This document shows, in pieces, positions 17,687-27,044 of a DNA stretch of 64,000 bases; position 1 is the stretch's first letter, and the number at the start of each line of letters is the position of its first letter. Made by a program: the position numbers and the translations under genes. The notes below the pieces were generated by a model. That model worked only from the letters and a program-made list of their open reading frames with translations, had not been told where the DNA came from and did no database searches. The DNA comes from Haladaptatus pallidirubidus (lineage in GTDB: Archaea > Halobacteriota > Halobacteria > Halobacteriales > Haladaptataceae). The stretch is from the NCBI RefSeq assembly GCF_020700235.1, contig NZ_CP085301.1, positions 3,472,001 to 3,536,000 of the forward strand, written 5' to 3'.

Positions 17687-18076
17687 ATGGACGAACTCGT
17701 CGAGCAGGCACGCGAGGTACAGGAACAGGCGCATGTTCCGTACTCGGACTATCCCGTCGGTGCGGCGCTCAGAACCGTAGACGGAACCGTCTTCGTCGGC
17801 TGTAACATCGAGAACGCGAACTACAGTAACTCGCTCCACGCGGAGGAAGTCGCAATCGCCGAGGCGATAAAACAGGGTCACCGGGAGTTCGAACGACTGG
17901 CCGTGAGTTCCGCGCGACGGGACGGCGTTACTCCGTGCGGAATGTGTCGCCAGACGCTTGCGGAGTTCTGCGACGAGGCGCTGGAAGTGGTCTGTGATGA
18001 GGGTGACGGCGAGGCAACTACGTACACACTCGGCGAACTACTCCCGAACACGATTACCGAGGAGATGCTGGAATAA
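17687..18076 (+). CDS. cdd: Cytidine deaminase
   Basis: A 129-residue zinc hydrolase that turns cytidine and deoxycytidine into uridine and deoxyuridine. Motifs: CNIENANYSNSLHAEE with zinc ligand His51 and proton shuttle Glu53, and PCGMCRQ with zinc ligands Cys84 and Cys87. The length is that of the tetrameric class, yet the first ligand is His, as in the dimeric E. coli enzyme, rather than the Cys common in short enzymes. It lies between nucleoside permeases and uridine phosphorylase, which fits salvage of imported cytidine. Confidence 0.95.
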   Translation: MDELVEQAREVQEQAHVPYSDYPVGAALRTVDGTVFVGCNIENANYSNSLHAEEVAIAEAIKQGHREFERLAVSSARRDGVTPCGMCRQTLAEFCDEALEVVCDEGDGEATTYTLGELLPNTITEEMLE

Positions 18077-18139
18077 TACCGCAACACACAGCGAAGCCAC
18101 GACGAAGCACCTATTTTTCCGGCGACGAACCCACATGAC

Positions 18140-18958
18140 ATGGATGACAGCGAAGATCCGAACGCGGACGTCCAGTATCACATCGAAGTCGGAGAGGGCG
18201 ACGTTGCCGACGCGGTGCTCCTCCCCGGAAATCCGGAGCGCGTGGATACGATAACGCAGTTCTGGGATTCCGCCGACGAAGTCGCCTATCACCGCGAATA
18301 CCGAACCGCGACGGGAACCTACGAGGACGCGCCAATCAGCGTCACTTCGACCGGAATCGGCAGTCCGTCCGCCGCAATCGCGGTGGAGGAACTGGCGCGA
18401 ATCGGTGCGGACACGTTCATCCGCGTCGGGTCGTGCGGTGCGATTCAACCCGAGATGAACGTCGGCGACCTCGTCATCACGACCGGCGGGGTTCGACAGG
18501 AAGGTACGAGCGACGAGTACGTCCGTGAGGAGTACCCGGCAGTCGCGGATTACGAGGTCGTTTCGGCCCTCGTCGCCGCCGCGGAACGACTCGGCTACGA
18601 CTACCACACCGGAATCACCATGAGCGCGGATAGCTTCTACGCGGGACAGGGCCGCCCCGGGTTCGAGGGCTTCAGTGCGGAGGGCGGCGACGAGTTGGTC
18701 TCCCACCTGAAAAACGCGAACGTCAAAAACATCGAGATGGAGGCGAGCGCGATTCTGACGATTGCGAACATCTACGGCCTCCGCGCGGGTGCGGTTTGTT
18801 CGGTGTACGCCAACCGCGAAACGGGCGAGTTCCGAACCGAGGGCGAATCCCGCGCCGCGGAGACGGCCACCCTCGCAGTGAAACTACTCGCGCAGATGGA
18901 CGAACAGAAGGCGGCGGCCGGTGTCGACCGCTGGCATCCGGGGCTGTCGCTGGATTAA
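18140..18958 (+). CDS. udp: Uridine/nucleoside phosphorylase (PNP_UDP_1 family)
   Basis: A 272-residue enzyme that cleaves nucleosides with phosphate to base and ribose 1-phosphate. The N-terminal phosphate loop is LLPGNPERV, the ribose/phosphate segment STGIGSPSAAIAVEEL, the core RVGSCGAI, and the active-site NIEMEASAI region near the C-terminus; these match hexameric uridine phosphorylases. It follows cdd by 63 bases, so cytidine-derived uridine can be used directly. Its stop codon overlaps that of the convergent DUF2298 gene. Specificity (uridine against purine nucleosides) is inferred from sequence resemblance and context. Confidence 0.92.
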   Translation: MDDSEDPNADVQYHIEVGEGDVADAVLLPGNPERVDTITQFWDSADEVAYHREYRTATGTYEDAPISVTSTGIGSPSAAIAVEELARIGADTFIRVGSCGAIQPEMNVGDLVITTGGVRQEGTSDEYVREEYPAVADYEVVSALVAAAERLGYDYHTGITMSADSFYAGQGRPGFEGFSAEGGDELVSHLKNANVKNIEMEASAILTIANIYGLRAGAVCSVYANRETGEFRTEGESRAAETATLAVKLLAQMDEQKAAAGVDRWHPGLSLD

Positions 18959-21249
18959 TCGGGACTGATCGTTTCCTCGTCGATGACCGTCTGATTCACC
19001 TCGTAAATCGACACCGACCCGGAGTGATGTACCTGCTCAATTCCAGGGAAGGTTCCGAACGCCGTTCTGCCGTACTGCTGTCGCTCGCGCGGACCGTAGT
19101 AGATGTATTTGACGTCGTATTTATCGAGCGTGTTGGCGCGCGTAGACCACTCCGTGCTCGATCTGAAAATCAGTTCCACGTCGCGTTGTCGCTCCGCGTA
19201 GGCCGGTTGCCCGCGATAGATTCGCTCCTGATACCAGCCGAGAACGGTCGGAACGCCGGTGAGCGACGACGCCGGACTTCCCCACTGGTAGGGCTGTCCC
19301 TGCGCGGAAACGATGTGCGGTCGACCCTCTCTTTCGTTTAGCCATTCGATTGCACCGGCCTCGTCTCCGTGCGTCGTCCAGATGAACGCCATTCCGTCGA
19401 GCGACGGGTCGTCCGCGCGATGAACCGGTTTCTCCGACCCGACGTGTTCGCCGAGAGCAAACGCGCCGTAGACGGACGTCGAGAGCACGAGGAGACAGAC
19501 GAAAACGACCATTCCGGCCCGGCGAGAAATCGGCGGAGGGGGCGTTTCCGCCGATTTGAGCCTCGTTTTTGCAGTGTATCCAGGTACGGAATCCGTCGCG
19601 AGTCGGGCCAACACGACCCCGACGCCGACGGCCCAGAACACCCAGACCTGCATGTAAACCTTGAATACGGTGTTGAACCGGCCAGCAATCGCGTTGTCCT
19701 GCACGTAGACGAACTCGACGAGGAGGACGAGGCCCGCGCCCGCGACCAGCAAAACCGTCTCGAAGCCGAGGTTTGAGTCCCGACGGAGGAGAAGCCATCC
19801 CGCCACGAGAAGCGGGGCGACCAGCACCACCGCCGCAAAGCCGCTCTGCCAGCCGAACAACAGGAGGAGTCCGCCGAGGATGCCGAGTCCTACTGCGTCG
19901 TTTTCGGGCCATTCGATGTGGCTTCCGAGATAAAGTGCGAACGCGAGGAGAAACGCGCCGTGAACGACGAGCAGTTCCACGAAGCTACTCCTGTCGGGGA
20001 AAAAGCCGATGCTCCTGGTGCTGGCCGACCCGAGCAGGATGTTCACTACGAACGGCCCGGCCCAGATAAACGCCAGCGCGCCGACAACAATGGTAATCGC
20101 CAGTGAAACACCCGTTCTGTCGAATTCGTCTGCGAGTGTGAATCGATTCTCGGACAGTCGCGTAACGCCGGGGACGAGCGTCGCTGGATGTTCCTCGGCG
20201 AAGGTGAGCGAGAGCCAAACGATGCCGAGTGCGGTCGGGAAACTCCAGAAGCTAATCGTGCCGAGAAACGCGACGACCGGCGGAAGTACGCCGAAGACGA
20301 GCAGTTGTCGCCACCGAGTTTCCGTGTGGGAGCGATATATCGCGTAGCCGAGCGCGGTGACGAACAGTAAAAACGGCTGTCCCATCATGTGAGCGTGCAG
20401 GTCGCCGTTGATGTACGCGAAGAGGGGGAACTCGTTTATGGCGCCGACCATCACGCGGCTGGCTTCCCAGTACCAGAACTCCATCGGTTCGAGTGGAAAG
20501 TCCGTCGGTCGCATCTCCAACGGAGTTGCGATGGTTTTGACCAACACCCTCGGAAACGCGTTTGCGAGCAAGCGAAGAGGAGTGAAGACGTTGCCAGCGA
20601 AGCCGACGAAAAATCCGGCGAGAAGGCCGGCGAGACGTGACGACGTTCTGTAACGGTCGGCCACCGCCCGCGCCAGTCCGTAGGCCGTGCTGACGAGCAT
20701 TCCGTAGAATCCGGCGAGCGCGAGATTGTAGCTGAACTTCGGTGCGGTCCCCGTGAGTTTCGTCAAAATCGCGGCGACGAGGTGACCGCCGTAGTAGTAG
20801 CGAACCGGTTCGCCCGCGAACCACATGTCCTCGGGCGGGAGTTCGGGAGCGCGCATGAGCGATTTCAGCAGCCCGAAATCGAGGAACTTCTCGCCGCCGG
20901 TCGCCACGATTCCGGGGTCGACGGCCCGGACGAGGACGAGGAATCCGAATGCGGCGGTAAACACGGCCATCGCTTCGGCGTACCCGCGGAGGTCGATTTC
21001 GGGGGTATGCCTCGTGAGAAGTGCAGAAGGAATGACGAGAGCGAGAACTGCGACGGCGACGACGGTAGTGTCGAACGCGAACTGCCCGAGCCAGTACGTG
21101 ATGAGAGTAAGTATCGTCAGCGAAACCGGCAGTGCGAACGTCGCTCCTCGGTCGGGAAATCGGGAAAATAGCGCGGCGGCAACTGGAAGGCCGCCAAGCG
21201 CGAGGGCATAGTAGACGGCCAGCCAGAGACCAATAAGCGCGAACTCCAT
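18955..21249 (-). CDS. DUF2298 (Chlor_Arch_YYY) large membrane protein
   Basis: A 764-residue polytopic membrane protein with about a dozen hydrophobic helices. The segments DMWFAGEPVRYYYGGHLVA and INGDLHAHMMGQPFLLF are hallmarks of the Chlor_Arch_YYY/DUF2298 family, whose YYY motif is visible as RYYYGG. The C-terminal 130 residues are extracytoplasmic and soluble, resembling the C-terminal part of GT-C glycosyltransferases (WTTHGDEAGAIEWLNE, PTVLGWYQE). Start ATG 21249 chosen over upstream options because it immediately precedes the first helix. Function unknown; a role in polyprenol-linked glycan transfer is a reasonable guess. Confidence 0.9.
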   Translation of the reverse strand: MEFALIGLWLAVYYALALGGLPVAAALFSRFPDRGATFALPVSLTILTLITYWLGQFAFDTTVVAVAVLALVIPSALLTRHTPEIDLRGYAEAMAVFTAAFGFLVLVRAVDPGIVATGGEKFLDFGLLKSLMRAPELPPEDMWFAGEPVRYYYGGHLVAAILTKLTGTAPKFSYNLALAGFYGMLVSTAYGLARAVADRYRTSSRLAGLLAGFFVGFAGNVFTPLRLLANAFPRVLVKTIATPLEMRPTDFPLEPMEFWYWEASRVMVGAINEFPLFAYINGDLHAHMMGQPFLLFVTALGYAIYRSHTETRWRQLLVFGVLPPVVAFLGTISFWSFPTALGIVWLSLTFAEEHPATLVPGVTRLSENRFTLADEFDRTGVSLAITIVVGALAFIWAGPFVVNILLGSASTRSIGFFPDRSSFVELLVVHGAFLLAFALYLGSHIEWPENDAVGLGILGGLLLLFGWQSGFAAVVLVAPLLVAGWLLLRRDSNLGFETVLLVAGAGLVLLVEFVYVQDNAIAGRFNTVFKVYMQVWVFWAVGVGVVLARLATDSVPGYTAKTRLKSAETPPPPISRRAGMVVFVCLLVLSTSVYGAFALGEHVGSEKPVHRADDPSLDGMAFIWTTHGDEAGAIEWLNEREGRPHIVSAQGQPYQWGSPASSLTGVPTVLGWYQERIYRGQPAYAERQRDVELIFRSSTEWSTRANTLDKYDVKYIYYGPRERQQYGRTAFGTFPGIEQVHHSGSVSIYEVNQTVIDEETISPD

Positions 21250-21415
21250 CTCTGCCTTTGTGCGTGTGCCAGAACGATATACGTCTTGGGGTCGTTGTGT
21301 CTCGAAATCATGAATCGAATCGTATATTTTCAATTGGGCAGTAAAATTGCGGTACAAAACCGCATACGGCTAGTGAATCACAACCCTTAACTACCGGACG
21401 GCATTACGATGATAC

Positions 21416-21490
21416 AGCGGGATGGGATAGCCAGGAGATTCCGGCGGGCTCATAACCCGCAGATCGGTAGTTCAAATCTACCTCCCGCTA
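21416..21490 (+). tRNA. Initiator tRNA-Met (anticodon CAT)
   Basis: Acceptor arms AGCGGGA and TCCCGCT pair over seven bases. The anticodon arm is GCGGG-CTCATAA-CCCGC, with the three consecutive G:C pairs that mark initiator tRNAs. The T arm is GGTAG-TTCAAAT-CTACC. Discriminator A, no encoded CCA, no intron. A T-rich run (TATTTTTG) directly after the gene may end transcription. Confidence 0.95.
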
Positions 21491-21687
21491 TTTTTGAAAA
21501 ATTAACTCCGGTGAGGGTTGTTTCCGCAATTTTCACGGTATTCGAATCTCTCGTCCGCTACTTCGGAACGTTCTGCTTTCGACGTTTTCGGTCGGAAGGC
21601 TATGAACGTTCGAAGACCAGCAGAGGAGAGCAAGCAGGTGCTTCCGGGGCCATCCGGTTTATTGATACGGACGCGTTAGTTCGGCCC

Positions 21688-22371
21688 ATGACATCCGTCC
21701 TGTTCGTAGTCAGCGAAGAAGGATACTGGGGCGAAGAATGCATCGATCCGCTTCAGACACTTTCGGATGCGGGCGCCGACATAACCGTTGCGACGCCGAG
21801 CGGTTCGAAACCGGTCGTGGACGAGCGCTCCATCGACCCCGAGAACGTCGGCGAGGAAACGGCGAACCGAGTCCGCGAGGCACAGGAGAGCGACCAACGA
21901 CTGCAAAATCCGATGCCCATCGCGAATGCGGACAGCGATATGTACGATGCGGTGGTGTTCCCCGGCGGTCACGGAACGGAGTGGGACGTAAATCAGGACA
22001 GACACGCGCGTCGGTTGCTTCGGAACGTCGTTGAGGGCGAAGACGGAAAAGCGCTCGTCGTCTGTCACGCGGTCGGACTGCTGGCGTTCACCCGAAACAG
22101 AGACGGAAAGTTCCTCGTCGCAGGATGCGACGTGACCGGTTTCCCGAACGAGTGGGAGGACGGAATCGTCGACGACCACGACCGCATGCCGGATGGCCGA
22201 AAGCTCCCCTACTGGGTCGAAGACGAAGTGAAGGCGGCAGGCGGTAACTGGGATGCTGAACTCGATTCGGACACCAGCGTCCGGATAGACGGTGATTTGC
22301 TCACCGCACGCGGCCCGGAGTCGTCGCACGCGGCGGCGACCACGCTTCTCGAAGTGCTCGGCGTCAAGTGA
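21688..22371 (+). CDS. DJ-1/PfpI family protein (type 1 glutamine amidotransferase-like)
   Basis: A 227-residue protein of the DJ-1/PfpI superfamily, closest in layout to the Hsp31-like group. The nucleophile elbow is VVCHAVG with Cys126 and His127; the conserved acid is in the WGEECID segment (Glu16/17) and the FPGGHG turn is at 91-96. Related proteins act as chaperones, glyoxalases or deglycases. The frame is open upstream across the tRNA gene, but ATG 21688 gives the normal N-terminus MTSVLFVVSEEGYWGEE. Confidence 0.9.
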   Translation: MTSVLFVVSEEGYWGEECIDPLQTLSDAGADITVATPSGSKPVVDERSIDPENVGEETANRVREAQESDQRLQNPMPIANADSDMYDAVVFPGGHGTEWDVNQDRHARRLLRNVVEGEDGKALVVCHAVGLLAFTRNRDGKFLVAGCDVTGFPNEWEDGIVDDHDRMPDGRKLPYWVEDEVKAAGGNWDAELDSDTSVRIDGDLLTARGPESSHAAATTLLEVLGVK

Positions 22372-22452
22372 CTCGATAGACGATTCTCGAACGACTGAAC
22401 GGTCAGCAGAAAACGGACGATTTATACCAGTTTCGTTCCCAGTAGCAACGGA

Positions 22453-22725
22453 ATGTTGGGAACGCGCGGCGTCGTGGGGGTTATGGCGGGAGTTACGATG
22501 GTCGTCGCCATCGCCGCTTTTCGCTCCGGACGGAAGCCGCTAGGACTCTGGCTGTTGACCGCCGGGTTTTTCATCGCGAGCATCTGGTCGGCGTTGAGCG
22601 TCTACTGGACCCAGGAGAACACGGGGGTGCTCTCATCGGAGTCCCATCTCATGCTGGGAACGACCGCGGTCGCCGGAACGATATACTACTGGATGTTAGC
22701 CAGAGAAGCTGCTAGTGAACAGTAA
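22453..22725 (+). CDS. Small three-helix membrane protein
   Basis: A 90-residue protein with hydrophobic segments at about 5-22, 29-50 and 65-82, the last with IYYWMLAREA. It follows the DJ-1 gene by 81 bases on the same strand. Nothing in it points to a known family. Confidence 0.65.
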   Translation: MLGTRGVVGVMAGVTMVVAIAAFRSGRKPLGLWLLTAGFFIASIWSALSVYWTQENTGVLSSESHLMLGTTAVAGTIYYWMLAREAASEQ

Positions 22726-22866
22726 TGATAATTTATCATACCTCACCCATTTCCATTATAAATCTCTGAGACTGGTTTAGATCCGCTTTCATCTGTTATA
22801 ATGCTCTCAAAACTAAAAGATTTCAGCAATCAGTAGTTTTAAATACATCTTCTACAAGTCTTTGGT

Positions 22867-24912
22867 ATGCCACGGCGACGCAACCGAAGTGGTACAGACG
22901 AAAGCCGACGGAACTTCCTAAAGGTGAGTGGGGCTGGTGCTGTTGCTCTCTCCCTTGCTGGCTGTTCTGGTAATAACGACGACCCGGAGGGCACCGGTAC
23001 GAGCGGTGACGACGGAACGACCGAAGGCGTGAACACCGTCAACGTCGACCCGGAAAATATCACACCGGGTGGAACGCTCCGCTACGGTCTGCCTGAAGCT
23101 CCCGACAGTCCGAGTATCATACTGGCCAGCAGTGTGTATTCTGCGGTCGGACTCAGCCCGGTCTACAACTATGGTGTCTCCCAAGACCCCGTAACGTTCG
23201 AGGTCAAACCCAGTGTTTTCACCGACTGGGAACTGCAAAACGGGGACAGCGAAAAGCCGGACATCTACTTTAACGCGCGCTCGGACGGGTTGGAGTGGAA
23301 CGACGGTGAGTCGTTCAAGACGGAAGACATCCTGTTTTCCTACCAGTTCATGCTCGACAACGAACCGGGCGAGTTCTCGGTTTGGAACGATTACGAGAAA
23401 ATCGAGGAAGCGAGCAACGACTGGGACTTCCACATCAAGCTGTCCCGACAGGTCGGTGTGTGGGATTCGAAGGTTCTCGGCTACGTTCCGATGCTTCCCA
23501 AACACAAGTGGGAGGATGTCGATTACCAGAACTACAACCCGATGGACGAAAATGAGGAGGGGCCGGTCGGGACCGGACCGGGTAAGCTCGTCCAGTACAA
23601 CCCGGACACGTCGATGCAAGTTAAGTTCCGACGCGATTACATCGAGAACACGTACGCGCTCAACGACCTCGACTGGATAAAAGAGCACCAATCGCTTCTC
23701 CACGGCGGCCCGTTCCTCGACGGCGTGAACTTCAAGGTGTACGGCGGCATCGCACCCATGACACAGGCGTTCATGAACGGCGACATCGACACCCACTACG
23801 GAACCCTCGACGTTTCGAGCATTCCGAAGGCGCAAAACCAAGACGGTCTCGGTCTCGTTAAGGGATTCGACAGCGGTTTCGCTTACTACGGTTTCAACCT
23901 CCGACGCCAACCGCTCGACGACGTGGCGTTCCGCCAGGCGATGGCGTTCATGTGGGACGAACAGTTCTGGGTCAAATCCCTCAAAGGCGACTTCGTTATC
24001 AAGGGCGACTACGCACAGTCCCCCGGTTACAAGGGCGTCCGACCCGAGACGGTCTTCGGCGGCGAACTGCTGACCGCTCCGGAGACAGAAGCGTTCAACT
24101 TCCGCGGTGTGGAAGGACAAGGAAAGAAACCCGACGTGGAAGGGGTTCGAAAGTTCCTTACCGACGGCCAGGTCATCAGCAAGTCCGGCACGTACGCGGG
24201 TCAGGAGTTCCCCGGCACGTTCTCGGGTGTCGAAGCCAGCCAGTCGGAAGCCAAGTACAACTACACGTTCGAATCCGTTCAATCGCAGGCGCTCAAGGAC
24301 GCGGACGTCGAAGTGGACAAGGAGATTCGAATCGACGGTCAAACCGTTCCGGAGATGATGGACGGCGACGCGATTACCATCTTTATCGACCCGCCGAGCG
24401 AGCAGCCGGATGAAGCGGAAGCCATCCAGCAGTGGGCGGGCAATCTCCACCGAATCGGCATCCCGGTTCGCACCGAACCGATTGCGTTCAACACGATGTC
24501 CGGCAAGGTGTACAACGAGGAAGACTTCGACGTCTACCCGATGGGCTGGGGCGGAACCAGTGCGTACGGTATCTCGCTCCACTCGTTCTTCCACTCCGAG
24601 AACGCGGGCGACGACACGGAACAGTTCGCTTACAATTCCACGGGATACGGTGTCGGCGACAGCGGTGCCGACGACCTCCTTTCGGACGCGTACAGCGAAA
24701 CCGACCCCGAAGAGCGTGCAAAGAAGTTCGCACGAGCGATGGAGAAAATCTACCTCGACATGCCGTACATGCTTCGTGACTACGAGAAGTATCGCTGGCC
24801 GATGAACACGGCTAAATTCGGCGGCTTCGTCGAGAACATCGTCGACCCCGCCTACGCGAACTGGAGCACCGAGTACGGTAACATGTTCCTCAACGACAAC
24901 TTGAAAGAGTAA
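22867..24912 (+). CDS. Peptide ABC importer substrate-binding lipoprotein (SBP_bac_5)
   Basis: A 681-residue secreted binding protein. The N-terminus carries a Tat motif SRRNFLKVSG and lipobox LAGC followed by an acidic linker. The mature protein matches family-5 dipeptide/oligopeptide binding proteins (GGTLRYG, then PSVFTDWELQ, WNDGESFKTEDILFSYQ, ARFRQAM-like VAFRQAMAFMWD). It is first in an operon with two permeases and two ATPases. The gene is preceded by an AT-rich promoter region (22726-22866) with TTTAAATAC at 22837-22845. The ligand is not deducible beyond peptide-like. Confidence 0.93.
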   Translation: MPRRRNRSGTDESRRNFLKVSGAGAVALSLAGCSGNNDDPEGTGTSGDDGTTEGVNTVNVDPENITPGGTLRYGLPEAPDSPSIILASSVYSAVGLSPVYNYGVSQDPVTFEVKPSVFTDWELQNGDSEKPDIYFNARSDGLEWNDGESFKTEDILFSYQFMLDNEPGEFSVWNDYEKIEEASNDWDFHIKLSRQVGVWDSKVLGYVPMLPKHKWEDVDYQNYNPMDENEEGPVGTGPGKLVQYNPDTSMQVKFRRDYIENTYALNDLDWIKEHQSLLHGGPFLDGVNFKVYGGIAPMTQAFMNGDIDTHYGTLDVSSIPKAQNQDGLGLVKGFDSGFAYYGFNLRRQPLDDVAFRQAMAFMWDEQFWVKSLKGDFVIKGDYAQSPGYKGVRPETVFGGELLTAPETEAFNFRGVEGQGKKPDVEGVRKFLTDGQVISKSGTYAGQEFPGTFSGVEASQSEAKYNYTFESVQSQALKDADVEVDKEIRIDGQTVPEMMDGDAITIFIDPPSEQPDEAEAIQQWAGNLHRIGIPVRTEPIAFNTMSGKVYNEEDFDVYPMGWGGTSAYGISLHSFFHSENAGDDTEQFAYNSTGYGVGDSGADDLLSDAYSETDPEERAKKFARAMEKIYLDMPYMLRDYEKYRWPMNTAKFGGFVENIVDPAYANWSTEYGNMFLNDNLKE

Positions 24913-25093
24913 TAACAGGGTCTACGACCCTCGTTGCCGGTTTTTCACCGATCAGTTGGGGGTTAGGTTGAATTTAGTACGTAGCCAGTACGAGAATCAC
25001 TATATTGATAATGAATGTGTACCATGCATGGCATGGATACACAATAGTAAGCGATATGGTAAACAGCATACCGAAATTAATAGTTAGCAAACA

Positions 25094-26083
25094 ATGAGTA
25101 GGATTAGCACACGCTATCTCGCAAAGCGCCTCGTAGTCTCCTACCTGACTCTGCTCGTGATTATGACGATTCTATTCGTTCTCGTCCGGAGCATGCCGGG
25201 GTCGTTTATCACGAACATGATCACACCGGAGATGCACCCGTCGCAGGTCGAACGTCTCCGCGAGATTTGGGGACTCAACGAGCCGCTGTGGAAACAGTAC
25301 ACGAACTTCATGGTAAATTACCAGACGGGAGAGTTCGGGCGCTCCCCGATGCATAAAGAACCAGTTTGGGATGTCATCATTCGCCGACTGCCACGCACCC
25401 TCATTCTATTCGGTGCAGGGTTCGTCGTCGCGTACACCGTCGGTCCGCTCGTCGGCATGTATCTGGGATGGTGGCGCGGTACGAGTAAGGATAAAATTAT
25501 CTACACGTCCGGCCTGACGATGTACTCCATGCCCGCGTTCTGGATTGCATGGCTGTTCATCTGGCTGTTCCACTTCGAACTCGGATGGCTGAAAAGCACG
25601 TACATGGTCGACCAGTTCGGGGTGGCCGATTGGACGCCGTGGCTAGCGATGACGAACATCTTACATCATATCGCGTTACCGCTGTTTAGTATCGCGTTCG
25701 TGGGGTGGGTCGGAGCCATGCTCGTCATGCGCCCGTCGATGAACAACGTCACGGGGGAGGACTATGTCTTTCTCGCGAGAGCCAAAGGCCTCAGCGAGCG
25801 CACCGTGATGATGAAGCATGCGGCCCGCAACGCGCTGATTCCAGTCGCAACGCAGGCAATCGTCGGATTGGCGTTCCTCATCGACGGGAGCGTCCTCATC
25901 GAGAGCGTGTTCAGTTGGCCCGGCATCGGGAAACTGCTGGTCGGTGCGGTGTTAGAACAGGACTATCCGGTCACGCAGGCCGCGTTCTTCATCCTCGCAG
26001 TCCTCATCATCGTCATGCGATTGGTGACCGACATCGCCTACACGTATCTCGACCCGCGAATCAAGTTCGGGGAGAATTCATAA
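25094..26083 (+). CDS. Peptide ABC importer permease 1 (DppB type)
   Basis: A 329-residue membrane protein with six helices and the BPD_transp_1 coupling region EDYVFLARAKGLSERTVMMKHAARNALIPV. The N-terminal MSRISTRYLAKRLVVSYLTLL and the loop SMPGSFI match DppB. It begins 181 bases after the binding protein, an interval with an AT-rich stretch but no gene, and its stop TAA is followed at once by the ATG of the second permease. Confidence 0.95.
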   Translation: MSRISTRYLAKRLVVSYLTLLVIMTILFVLVRSMPGSFITNMITPEMHPSQVERLREIWGLNEPLWKQYTNFMVNYQTGEFGRSPMHKEPVWDVIIRRLPRTLILFGAGFVVAYTVGPLVGMYLGWWRGTSKDKIIYTSGLTMYSMPAFWIAWLFIWLFHFELGWLKSTYMVDQFGVADWTPWLAMTNILHHIALPLFSIAFVGWVGAMLVMRPSMNNVTGEDYVFLARAKGLSERTVMMKHAARNALIPVATQAIVGLAFLIDGSVLIESVFSWPGIGKLLVGAVLEQDYPVTQAAFFILAVLIIVMRLVTDIAYTYLDPRIKFGENS

Positions 26084-27040
26084 ATGTCAACACAGTCTGA
26101 AAACGCGTCAGCGGTCAGTTCGGTCAAGGAACGGTGGGAGCCGCGTATCGAGCGTTTCAAGCGGGGATGGAGCCGATACACACAGCACAAGATGGGCGTT
26201 CTCGGAATGCTCATCTTGGTGATGTACATCCTGTGGGCGCTCTTCCCGTCGGTGTTCGCGCCGCACAGTTTGGAGTGGCGAGCGTTCATCGGAAACGACC
26301 AGTACGCGTACCTAACACCCCAGATGAGACAGCAACTGCCACACCCGCCGGCGTTCGGCGACCCGTTCTTCGCACCGCTCGGAACGAATAAATCCGGGGA
26401 AGGTGTTCTAACGCTGCTCGTCTACTCGGCAAAGAACGCACTCTACATCGGCTTCGCCGCCGGAATCCTGTCGAGTTTGGTGGGCGTTCCGCTTGGCCTC
26501 ATCAGCGGTTTCTACGGTGACACGTGGATTGACGAGACTATCCAACGTATCGTCGACGTGATGTACGGGATGCCGTTCCTCCCGTTCCTCATCGTCCTCG
26601 TTGCGATTCGGGGAATCACGACGACGAACATCATCCTCGGCATTGCGATTACGTCGTGGCTCAACAACTGCATCCTGATACGCGGGGAGACGCTTTCGCT
26701 CAAGGAACGAGCGTACGTCGAGTCAGCACGAGTCGCTGGTGCTAGCGACACCCGAATCGTCTTCCGGCACATCCTGCCGAACGTTCTCCCGCTCGCGTTC
26801 GTGTTTCTGGCACAGGACGCCGCGGTGGCGATTCTCGCACAGGCATCGCTCGCGTACCTCGGTCTGGCGGATTTCACGGCCAACTCGTGGGGAATGATGA
26901 TCGAGAACGTGAAATCGCACAATCACATATACGACGCGCCGTGGTGGCTGATTCCGCCCGGACTAGCAATCACGTCCATCGCCGCGGCGTTCTACTTCAT
27001 CGGATTCTCGGTGGAGGACGTTGCCAACCCACAGGAGTAA
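26084..27040 (+). CDS. Peptide ABC importer permease 2 (DppC type)
   Basis: A 318-residue membrane permease. A long cytoplasmic N-terminus and the first helix (VLGMLILVMYILWALFPSVF) match DppC, and the ATPase-coupling loop is KERAYVESARVAGASDTRIV. A large extracytoplasmic segment of about 80 residues follows helix one. No gap separates it from the DppB-type gene (stop and start are adjacent). Confidence 0.95.
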   Translation: MSTQSENASAVSSVKERWEPRIERFKRGWSRYTQHKMGVLGMLILVMYILWALFPSVFAPHSLEWRAFIGNDQYAYLTPQMRQQLPHPPAFGDPFFAPLGTNKSGEGVLTLLVYSAKNALYIGFAAGILSSLVGVPLGLISGFYGDTWIDETIQRIVDVMYGMPFLPFLIVLVAIRGITTTNIILGIAITSWLNNCILIRGETLSLKERAYVESARVAGASDTRIVFRHILPNVLPLAFVFLAQDAAVAILAQASLAYLGLADFTANSWGMMIENVKSHNHIYDAPWWLIPPGLAITSIAAAFYFIGFSVEDVANPQE

Positions 27041-27044
27041 TGAT

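Noticed and set aside
21409..21687. Upstream extension of the DJ-1/PfpI frame
   Set aside because: It runs across the initiator tRNA gene and has no similarity to the family; ATG 21688 fits.
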